A stretch of 64,000 bases of DNA from Streptomyces sp. NBC_01381. GTDB taxonomy: Bacteria; Actinomycetota; Actinomycetes; Streptomycetales; Streptomycetaceae. The number at the start of each line of letters is the position of its first letter. The first letter of the stretch is position 1. The notes below the pieces were generated by a model, which saw only the letters and a program-made list of their open reading frames with translations, did no database searches and was not told where the DNA came from. The position numbers and the translations under genes are program-made. The stretch covers positions 682,001-746,000 of the forward strand of contig NZ_JAPEPI010000002.1 in the NCBI RefSeq assembly GCF_026340305.1, read 5' to 3'. Shown piece after piece: positions 28,787 through 35,602 of this stretch.

Positions 28787-28930
28787 CGGGTGCGTCGTGG
28801 CTGGTCGCGCCCACGCGGCGGAGCCGCATATCAATACAGCCCCGCGCCCCTTACGGGGCTGTATCAGCCCCGCGGTGCCCCGATAGGGGCGCGGGGAACT
28901 GCGCGAGCGACCGCGACGTACCCGCAGATA
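28787..28930. repeat. Dispersed repeat, copy 2: inverted pair forming a long hairpin
   Basis: A forward copy (GCGTCGTGGCTGGTCGCGC at about 28792) faces a reversed copy ending CGACGTACCCGCAGA near 28928. An inner perfect hairpin, ATACAGCCCC paired with GGGGCTGTAT (28833-28863), lies between them. It occupies most of the gap between convergent genes ending at 28748 and 28955 and probably acts as a two-way terminator. Confidence 0.7.
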
Positions 28931-28954
28931 TGCCCCGCGCCCTCCGCATCCCCG

Positions 28955-30019
28955 CTAAGCGGCCACCGCCTCCACCACTGAGGGGAACGCCCTGGTGGGA
29001 AGGATTCGCGTCACCTTGAGTCCCGCCTCGCTCAGGAGCCGCGTGAACTCCTCCTCCGTCCGCTCCTGGCCGTCCACGATCGCCGCCATCGCCACGTCGA
29101 GCACCTTGCCGAGGTGCGGATCGTTCCCCGCGGGCAGTACCGAGTCGACGATCAGGACGCGTGCGCCCGGTGCCATCGCGGCGCGGCAGTTGCGCAGGAT
29201 GCGCAGGCAGGCGTCGTCCGGCCAGTCGTGCAGGACGTGTTTGAGTACGTAGATGTCGCCGCCCTCCGGGACTCCGGCGAAGAAGTCGCCGCTCTCCGCC
29301 CTGTAGCGGCCCTTCAGCTCGTCGTCGTCGCCCAGGACGTGACGGCTCACGGCCGGCGCCTGGTCGAGGAGGACCCCCGTCAGCGCGGGGTGCCGGCGCA
29401 GGATGCTCCGCAGGAGACCGCCGCGCCCGCCGCCCACGTCCACCACGGTGCCCCGCTCCGGGAACGGGTACGTCGCGGCGACCACCTCGTCGACCGGCGC
29501 CGAGAGCGCGCTCATGCCGTCGTCGAACAGTTGCCGCAGGCCGGGATCGGTCGCCAGGTGCGCGAAGAACGGCTTCCCGAAGATCCGCTCGTACGACGGG
29601 CCCGCCTTGCGCACCGTCTCCTCCAGGCCCGCCGACGTCCGCTGGAACGTCTCGTCGGTCAGCATCAGCACCAGCGCGTGCTGGGAGTACGGGATGTCCG
29701 TGCGCAGCGCGTTCGCGACCGGCGTCAGATGGAACGCGCCCGCTTCGTCCTCGCGGAAGATGCCGCGGGTGGCGAGGAAGCGCAGGACACGGCGTAAGTG
29801 CCCCGCGTCGGTGTCGGTCAGGAGTGCCAGGTCCTGCGGGGTGCGTGGCGCGGACGCCAGGTGGTCGGCTATCCGGCAGCTCGCCGCCGTGCGCAGCGCC
29901 GCCGAAAAGAGGTGTCCCAGGGCGTGCTCCGTCAGCAGGCCCACAAAGTCGCTGTTGCTGTCGATATCGCTGTCGATGTCGGTCTCGTGCTCGCCCGTGA
30001 CGTTCTCCGGTGTCTCCAC
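28955..30019 (-). CDS. SAM-dependent O-methyltransferase (acetylserotonin/PKS type)
   Basis: A 354-residue class I methyltransferase of the plant-like O-methyltransferase family used in polyketide tailoring. The N-terminal dimerisation winged helix spans residues ~25-110 (LGHLFSAALRTAASCRIADHL). The SAM motif is VVDVGGGRGGLLRSILRRHP. The C-terminal signature KHVLHDWPDDACLRILRNC includes the catalytic-type His-Asp. GTG 30019 has GGAAGGGA upstream. An acidic Asp/Ser-rich stretch (DIDSDIDSNSD) lies at residues ~14-24. It is divergent from lon with 153 bases between them. The substrate is unknown; no other biosynthetic genes lie beside it. Confidence 0.9.
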   Translation of the reverse strand: METPENVTGEHETDIDSDIDSNSDFVGLLTEHALGHLFSAALRTAASCRIADHLASAPRTPQDLALLTDTDAGHLRRVLRFLATRGIFREDEAGAFHLTPVANALRTDIPYSQHALVLMLTDETFQRTSAGLEETVRKAGPSYERIFGKPFFAHLATDPGLRQLFDDGMSALSAPVDEVVAATYPFPERGTVVDVGGGRGGLLRSILRRHPALTGVLLDQAPAVSRHVLGDDDELKGRYRAESGDFFAGVPEGGDIYVLKHVLHDWPDDACLRILRNCRAAMAPGARVLIVDSVLPAGNDPHLGKVLDVAMAAIVDGQERTEEEFTRLLSEAGLKVTRILPTRAFPSVVEAVAA

Positions 30020-30131
30020 GTGGGTCCCTTCCGAGAGGATCGAACTGACGGTCTGACAGTCGAAGTACCTACCGTCCCAGCGATCGCTGACAGCGAACAG
30101 ACCCCGGGGAACAATCAAGGACTCACGAGCA

Positions 30132-30150
30132 TTGAGTCGGTAAAGCTCAA
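30132..30150 (+). promoter_or_regulatory. HAIR-type HspR binding site upstream of lon
   Basis: TTGAGT (30132-30137), seven bases, then GCTCAA (30145-30150). The HAIR consensus is CTTGAGT-N7-ACTCAAG, so only one of the 12 inner positions differs. It ends 22 bases before the lon ATG. HspR repression of lon through HAIR is known in Streptomyces; the site here is seen directly. Confidence 0.82.
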
Positions 30151-30172
30151 CTTGAATGCCGAAGGGGAGATC

Positions 30173-32581
30173 ATGGCTTCGACGTCCACACCGCTCACTC
30201 TGCCCGTGCTGCCGCTCGACGACGAGGTTGTCCTGCCCGGCATGGTGGTTCCGTTCGACCTGTCCGACACCGATGTACGAGCCGCGGTGGAGGCCGCCCA
30301 GGCGGCGGCCCGCTCCAGTGGCAGTGGAAGCAAGCCGCAGGTCCTTCTTGTTCCGCGGATCGACGGGACGTACGCGGCGACCGGTGTCCTCGGCACGGTC
30401 GAGCAGGTCGGGCGGCTCTCCGACGGCGACCCCGGCGCGCTCATCCGCGGCCGTGGCCGGGTGCGGATCGGCGCCGGGACGACCGGGCCGGGTGCGGCGC
30501 TCTGGGTGGAGGGGCTCAAGGTCGACGAGACCGTGCCCGAGCCGCTGCCGGGTGCCGTCGCCGAGCTGGTCAAGGAGTACAAGGCGCTCGCCACCAGCTG
30601 GCTGAAGAAGCGCGGCGCCTGGCAGGTCGTGGACCGCGTCCAGCAGATCGAGGACGTCTCCGCGCTCGCCGACAACTCCGGATACTCGCCCTTCCTCTCC
30701 ACCGAGCAGAAGGTCCAGCTCCTGGAGACCGACGACCCGACGGCCCGTCTGAAGCTCGCCACCGAGCAGCTGCGCGAGCACCTCGCCGAGCAGGACGTCG
30801 CCGAGTCCATCGCCAAGGACGTACAGGAAGGCGTCGACAAGCAGCAGCGCGAGTTCCTGCTCCGCCGCCAGCTCGACGCCGTGCGCAAGGAGCTGCGCGA
30901 GCTCAACGGCGAGCAGGAGGGCGAGGAGTCCGACGACTACCGCACCCGTGTCGAGGCCGCCGACCTCCCCGAGAACGTCCGCGAGGCCGCCCTCAAGGAA
31001 GTCGACAAGCTGGAGCGGTCCAGCGACCAGTCGCCCGAGGGCTCCTGGATCAGGACCTGGCTCGACACGGTCCTCGAACTGCCGTGGAACGAGCGGACCG
31101 AGGACGAGTACGACATCAAGGGCGCCCAGAACGTCCTCGACTCCGAGCACGCGGGCCTGCAGGACGTGAAGGAGCGGATCACCGAGTACCTGGCGGTGCG
31201 CAAGCGACGCGCCGACCGCGGCCTCGGAGTCGTCGGCGGCCGTCGCGGCGGCGCCGTGCTCGCCCTCGTCGGCCCGCCCGGCGTCGGCAAGACCTCGCTC
31301 GGCGAGTCCGTCGCGCACGCCATGGGCCGCAAGTTCGTGCGGGTCGCGCTCGGCGGCGTACGCGATGAGGCCGAGATCCGCGGACATCGTCGTACGTACG
31401 TGGGGGCGCTGCCCGGACGGATCGTGCGGGCCATCAAGGAAGCCGGGTCCATGAACCCGGTCGTGCTCCTGGATGAGATCGACAAGGTGGGCTCCGACTT
31501 CCGGGGCGACCCGGCCGCCGCCCTCCTCGAAGTCCTCGACCCGGCGCAGAACCACACCTTCCGGGACCACTACCTGGAGGTGGAACTGGACCTGAGCGAC
31601 GTCGTCTTCCTCGCCACCGCCAACGTCCTGGAAGCCATCCCGGAGGCCCTGCTCGACCGTATGGAGCTGGTCAGGCTCGACGGTTACACCGAGGACGAGA
31701 AGGTCGTCATCGCCCGCGACCACCTGCTCCCGCGCCAGTTGGAGCGGGCGGGCCTGGACAAGGACGAGGTGGTCCTGGACGAGAGCGCGTTGCGCAGGCT
31801 CGCCGGTGAGTACACGCGCGAAGCGGGCGTACGCAATCTGGAGCGGTCCGTCGCGCGGCTGCTCCGTAAGGTCGCCGCTCAGCACGAACTGGGCGACAGG
31901 GAGCTGCCGTTCACCGTCACGGACGAGGACCTGCGGTCCCTGATCGGGCGGCCGCACCACGTGCCCGAGTCCGCGCAGGACCCGGCCGAGCGGCGCACGG
32001 CCGTGCCGGGTGTCGCGACCGGGCTCGCGGTCACCGGAGCGGGCGGTGACGTGCTCTTCGTGGAGGCGTCGCTCGCCGACCCGGAGACCGGGGCGTCCGG
32101 GCTCACGCTCACCGGTCAGCTCGGCGACGTGATGAAGGAGTCGGCACAGATCGCGCTCTCCTTCCTGCGCTCGCACGGCGCCGAACTGGAGCTGCCCGTC
32201 GGCGACTTGAAGGAGCGGGGCGTGCACGTCCACTTCCCGGCGGGCGCGGTGCCCAAGGACGGGCCGAGCGCGGGCGTCACGCTGACGACCGCCCTCGCCT
32301 CGCTGCTCAGCGGGCGCCTGGTCCGTACGGACGTGGCCATGACCGGTGAGGTCTCGCTGACCGGCAGGGTGCTTCCGATCGGTGGCGTCAAGCAGAAGCT
32401 GCTTGCCGCGCACCGCGCCGGGATCACCACGGTGATCATCCCGAAGCGGAACGAGGCGGACCTGGACGACGTCCCGGCGGAGATCCTGGACAAGCTGGAC
32501 GTCCACCCGGTGACGGATGTCCGCCAGGTGCTCGAACTGGCCCTGACGGAGGCCGAGGTGAGGGTTCCGGCCGCCGCGTGA
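30173..32581 (+). CDS. lon: ATP-dependent protease Lon
   Basis: An 802-residue Lon protease, full family length. The N-terminal substrate domain (LPVLPLDDEVVLPGMVVPFD) lies at residues ~8-210. A helical linker (QQREFLLRRQLDAVRKELRE) follows. The AAA+ module has Walker A GPPGVGKTSLG and Walker B VVLLDEIDK. The C-terminal peptidase domain carries the Ser-Lys dyad: Ser699 in PKDGPSAGVT and Lys in RVLPIGGVKQKLLAA. The ATG at 30173 has GAAGGGGAG upstream. It degrades misfolded and regulatory proteins in the cytoplasm. An HAIR site just upstream predicts heat-shock control by HspR. Confidence 0.97.
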   Translation: MASTSTPLTLPVLPLDDEVVLPGMVVPFDLSDTDVRAAVEAAQAAARSSGSGSKPQVLLVPRIDGTYAATGVLGTVEQVGRLSDGDPGALIRGRGRVRIGAGTTGPGAALWVEGLKVDETVPEPLPGAVAELVKEYKALATSWLKKRGAWQVVDRVQQIEDVSALADNSGYSPFLSTEQKVQLLETDDPTARLKLATEQLREHLAEQDVAESIAKDVQEGVDKQQREFLLRRQLDAVRKELRELNGEQEGEESDDYRTRVEAADLPENVREAALKEVDKLERSSDQSPEGSWIRTWLDTVLELPWNERTEDEYDIKGAQNVLDSEHAGLQDVKERITEYLAVRKRRADRGLGVVGGRRGGAVLALVGPPGVGKTSLGESVAHAMGRKFVRVALGGVRDEAEIRGHRRTYVGALPGRIVRAIKEAGSMNPVVLLDEIDKVGSDFRGDPAAALLEVLDPAQNHTFRDHYLEVELDLSDVVFLATANVLEAIPEALLDRMELVRLDGYTEDEKVVIARDHLLPRQLERAGLDKDEVVLDESALRRLAGEYTREAGVRNLERSVARLLRKVAAQHELGDRELPFTVTDEDLRSLIGRPHHVPESAQDPAERRTAVPGVATGLAVTGAGGDVLFVEASLADPETGASGLTLTGQLGDVMKESAQIALSFLRSHGAELELPVGDLKERGVHVHFPAGAVPKDGPSAGVTLTTALASLLSGRLVRTDVAMTGEVSLTGRVLPIGGVKQKLLAAHRAGITTVIIPKRNEADLDDVPAEILDKLDVHPVTDVRQVLELALTEAEVRVPAAA

Positions 32582-32603
32582 CGGAGGAGGCCGGATGAGG
32601 AAA

Positions 32604-32633
32604 GGCCCGGGGCCCCGCGAGGGGTCCCGGGCC
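32604..32633. terminator. Hairpin between lon and the GH25 gene
   Basis: Thirteen-base arms (32604-32616 and 32621-32633, one G-T wobble) around GCGA lie between the convergent ends at 32581 and 32652, a bidirectional terminator. Confidence 0.8.
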
Positions 32634-32651
32634 CGCTCATGCGTACCCGGC

Positions 32652-33494
32652 TCAGCCGTTGGCGAGCGCCACCACCCTGTCGAGGGCGCCGTTGAACTTG
32701 TTGTGGTCCCCGACCGTCGGGCCCGACGAGGTGTACTGCCACATCGTGTAGAAGCCCCAGCCGGCCGGGAGTTCACCCGGAGCGCTGGCGTAACGGGCGA
32801 TCCACAGCGGGTTGTTGACGGCGAAGCCGCCGTAGTTGCCCGTGCACTGCTTCCACCAGCTGGTGGCCGTGTAGATGACGGCGTGCCGCCCGGTGCGCGC
32901 CTTGTACTGGTTCAGGAAGTCCCGGATCCAGGTGACCATCGCGGACTGCGACTTGCCGAAGCAGGCCGCCCCGTACGGATTCCACTCGATGTCCAGCGCG
33001 CCCGGCAGCGTCTTGCCGTCGCGCGACCAGCCGCCGCCGTTGTCCACGAAGTAGTTGGCCTGGGCGGCGCCGCTGGAGGTGTCGGGCGTCGCGAAGTGGT
33101 AGGCGCCCCGGACCATGCCCACGTTGTACGAACCGTTGTACTGCTGGGCGAAGTAGGGGTTCTTGTAGTACGTGCCTTCCGTGGCCTTGACGTAGGCCCA
33201 CTTCACGCCGCTGTTCCAGAGGGTCGACCAGGCGACGTTGCCCTGGTGGCTGCTGACGTCGACGCCCTCGGTCTGGACGGCGTCGCCACTGGGCGGCAGG
33301 CTCCCCTGCCCGTCGTGCTCGATGACGCCCTGGCCCATGCGGGCGGAGCCGCGGGCCGGTACGTCATCGCCGCCGGCGGCCTGTGCGGCGCCGGGCAGGG
33401 TGATGAGGAGGGAGAGGGCGGAGAGGACCGATAGCAGGATTCCGGCCGCTGACCAGCGTGAGCGGCGGGGCGTTCCGGGTCTGTGCACGGGCAT
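32652..33494 (-). CDS. Secreted GH25 muramidase (lysozyme M1-like)
   Basis: A 280-residue secreted hydrolase. The signal peptide has an RRSRW n-region, the core ILLSVLSALSLLITLPG and cleavage after AQA near residue 39. The glycoside hydrolase 25 domain starts GVDVSSHQGNVAW and includes WAYVKATEGTYYKNP, ALDIEWNPYG (acidic catalytic pair D-x-E) and the barrel end YTMWQYTSSGPTVGDHN. It cleaves the MurNAc-GlcNAc glycan bond of peptidoglycan outside the cell. The ATG at 33494 follows GGAGG. It probably takes part in wall turnover or hyphal development. The upstream region holds two ACATGTCA repeats. Confidence 0.94.
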   Translation of the reverse strand: MPVHRPGTPRRSRWSAAGILLSVLSALSLLITLPGAAQAAGGDDVPARGSARMGQGVIEHDGQGSLPPSGDAVQTEGVDVSSHQGNVAWSTLWNSGVKWAYVKATEGTYYKNPYFAQQYNGSYNVGMVRGAYHFATPDTSSGAAQANYFVDNGGGWSRDGKTLPGALDIEWNPYGAACFGKSQSAMVTWIRDFLNQYKARTGRHAVIYTATSWWKQCTGNYGGFAVNNPLWIARYASAPGELPAGWGFYTMWQYTSSGPTVGDHNKFNGALDRVVALANG

Positions 33495-33551
33495 GTGCGT
33501 GCCTCCGAAGGCCTCGATTGAGCTCGATGGAGCTCGTGGGGGGACCTGTCG

Positions 33552-33575
33552 ACATGTCATGGTGTGAACATGTCA
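33552..33575 (-). promoter_or_regulatory. Two direct ACATGTCA repeats upstream of the GH25 gene
   Basis: ACATGTCA occurs at 33552-33559 and 33568-33575, exactly 16 bases apart. It lies 58-81 bases upstream of the GH25 start in the 290-bp region shared with the divergent MarR gene. Nothing else in this gap is recognisable. Which regulator reads it is unknown. Confidence 0.4.
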
Positions 33576-33784
33576 GCAATGACGCTACGCACGTAGACCC
33601 GCAGCTGGGAAGAGGGCTCGGACGCTGCCGTTGGTCTACTCCTGCGGCGGTGTCCGCGGCACGGCGCGGCGCGGCCGTACGAAATACTGGCCGAGCTGCG
33701 GCAATGGGCGGGCGCGCTCGCCGGTCCCGCCGTGGCGTCCGCCGTGCGGGGCGGAAACCTTCACTTTCCGGAAAGAAGCGGGCC

Positions 33785-34243
33785 ATGAGTGCTGAATTGC
33801 ACGAGAGCGGTGTCGACCGCGAGTTCCTCTCCCTGGAGCGGGAGTTGACCCTCCTGCTGCGCCGGGCCCGCGCCTCGTCCGGCGAGATGGCCCGCCAGGT
33901 CCATCCGGACCTGGAGCCTGCCGCGTACGGCCTTCTGGTCTGCCTCGACGACTCCGGTCCGCAGCGCGCCACGGATCTCGCCGCTTACATCGGCGTGGGC
34001 AAGGCGACGATGAGCCGTCAGCTGCGGGCCCTTGAGGAACTGGGTCTGGTGGCCCGGGAGCCGGACCCCGCGGACGGCCGGGCGTGGCTGGTCCACCTCA
34101 CCGAGGAGGGCGGCGCCCGGTTCCGTACGGTGCGTGCGGGGCGGCGGGAGCGGTATGTGCGGCAGCTTGCCGGTTGGGACCGGGCGGAGGTTGCCGAGCT
34201 GGCTCGGCTGCTGCATCAGTTGAATTCTTCCGCTGAGGGGTAG
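33785..34243 (+). CDS. MarR-family transcriptional regulator
   Basis: A 152-residue MarR protein with the winged helix at residues ~35-110: AAYGLLVCLDDSGPQRATDLA, the recognition helix GVGKATMSRQLRALEELGLV and the wing EPDPADGRAWLVHLT. Helices at both ends form the dimer interface. The ATG at 33785 follows GGAAAG. It is divergent from the GH25 muramidase gene and followed by a dispersed repeat. Regulation of GH25 is possible from position only. Confidence 0.93.
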   Translation: MSAELHESGVDREFLSLERELTLLLRRARASSGEMARQVHPDLEPAAYGLLVCLDDSGPQRATDLAAYIGVGKATMSRQLRALEELGLVAREPDPADGRAWLVHLTEEGGARFRTVRAGRRERYVRQLAGWDRAEVAELARLLHQLNSSAEG

Positions 34244-34289
34244 CGGGATTCTGCGGGGGAGCTTTGGGCTCTGTGGGGTGCGACTTCTC

Positions 34290-34418
34290 CTGCGGGTGCG
34301 TCGTGGCTTGTCGCGCAGTTCCCCGCGCCCCTGACGGGGCGCCCCCGCGCGCCTGACGGGGCATCCCCGCGCGCCTGACGGGGCACCCCCGCACGCCTGG
34401 CGAGGCACCCCGCGCGCC
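34290..34418 (+). repeat. Dispersed repeat, copy 3, with 22-bp tandem array
   Basis: GCGTCGTGGCTTGTCGCGCA is followed by the CCCCGCGCCCCTGACGGGGC hairpin. The hairpin unit then repeats with a 22-base period (matching positions 34331, 34353, 34375, 34397; the last is diverged). It lies between convergent gene ends (34243 and 34423). Confidence 0.75.
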
Positions 34419-34422
34419 TCTC

Positions 34423-35268
34423 TCAGAGCTCCGCGTACACCGCCGCCGCATCGTCATGCCGCTTGCCCCTCGGGAACGCCGTCCCCTCCGGGTCCGCGTG
34501 CTCCAGGTCGCGCACCCGGTCCACCAGGTGTTGCGGGCCCTCCTTGCGCAGGAGGTCGAAGCAGTCCTGCCAGCTGCCCTCCCGGAACGTCTCGACCCAG
34601 CGGCCGACGCCGTCCGTCAGGGCCGCCACCGCCGTCACCGCTGTCCGGGGTGAGGAGCCGGTGATCGCGCGTGCCGCCGCCGACGGGTCGGCCGCTGCCG
34701 TGAAGAAGCCGCCCTCCGCGTTGCGCAGGGCCTCGACCGCGGCGCCGTACTCGCGGCCCGCGGCCTCCCGTTCCGCCGAGCCGCGCGGCAGGGCGCGGAC
34801 CGTGTCGCGCAGTTCACGGATCGCCGGCGGGAGCTGGGACAGGCGCTCGTCGAGGACCGCCGTGACCCGGCCGCCGGGGGCCGCCACCAGGAGTGCGGAG
34901 TCCGAGAGGACCAGATGCTCGACCCGCTCGTCGTCCCAACGCACCAGAACCACCGTGGCCTGAGGCGTGCGCGGGTGAGAAAGGTCACAGGTTTGGTTGT
35001 GTGTGTCTGCGGTGCGCTTGATTGCCGCCGCGAGGATCTCAACGAGCGTCATATCCCGCCGTGAAACGGACAGTTCTCCCAGTGCGCCGCCGAGTCGCGC
35101 CGTGAACCAGGGGACGGAATGCAGACAGCCGTCGTCTCCGGTGGGCGGAGTCACCCCGTCCAGGAGGACGAGTGAACCGCCCTGTCCCGATGCGGGAAGC
35201 ATGACCGCGGCATAGTCCTCATTGGGGCGGGTGGGGTCGCCGGGCTCGGTGGCGAGTTCGATGCGCAT
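34423..35268 (-). CDS. PP2C-like protein phosphatase family protein
   Basis: A 281-residue protein with a PP2C-like layout: RPNEDYAAVM (metal-binding Asp), VLLDGVTPP, the strand VEHLVLSDSALLVA, AVAALTDGVGRWVE and the final RHDDAAAVYAEL. Aspartates that bind metal in PP2C are present at three of these places, but spacing is non-canonical, so activity is uncertain. No membrane segment or secretion signal is seen. The ATG at 35268 opens MRIELATEPGDPTRPNED. It is divergent from the cvn operon; regulation of Ser/Thr phosphorylation is a possibility only. Confidence 0.7.
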   Translation of the reverse strand: MRIELATEPGDPTRPNEDYAAVMLPASGQGGSLVLLDGVTPPTGDDGCLHSVPWFTARLGGALGELSVSRRDMTLVEILAAAIKRTADTHNQTCDLSHPRTPQATVVLVRWDDERVEHLVLSDSALLVAAPGGRVTAVLDERLSQLPPAIRELRDTVRALPRGSAEREAAGREYGAAVEALRNAEGGFFTAAADPSAAARAITGSSPRTAVTAVAALTDGVGRWVETFREGSWQDCFDLLRKEGPQHLVDRVRDLEHADPEGTAFPRGKRHDDAAAVYAEL

Positions 35269-35602
35269 TCAGCCAGTCTGCACGAGGCCTTCACAAGGTC
35301 ACCAAGGGGTCGCAATTGGCCGTGGATTGGCCCGGACCAGCAGGTCAGGCGCCGGATTTCAGTCGGAATGATCGCTTCCGGCGGCGTGTGGCCGCGCATC
35401 CTGCCAAAGCCTGCGGGCGACGTCCAACCGGCACACCGTGGCCGGGGCATTTGCTTCAACTCGGGACTTGCTCGCCAACTCCCCGCCGATGTTCACTCCT
35501 TCGGGTGGCCAGGCAGGCGATGCGCGTCCGCCACTCATCGGCACTGAAAGGGTCAGGAGCCGTACCGGGGGCGCGTTCATTGACGGATCGTCATCCGGGC
35601 CC
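35269..35602. other. 334-bp gap between PP2C-like gene and cvn operon
   Basis: The intergenic region between divergent genes must hold both promoters. I see no palindrome, repeat or RNA gene in it. Open frames continuing upstream of the cvnA start have no ribosome site or conserved sequence. Confidence 0.5.

Noticed and set aside
28955..32776. A 1273-codon open frame on the minus strand antisense to lon
   Set aside because: Only the first part (28955-30019) has a conserved domain and ribosome site. The rest is a GC-rich shadow of Lon.
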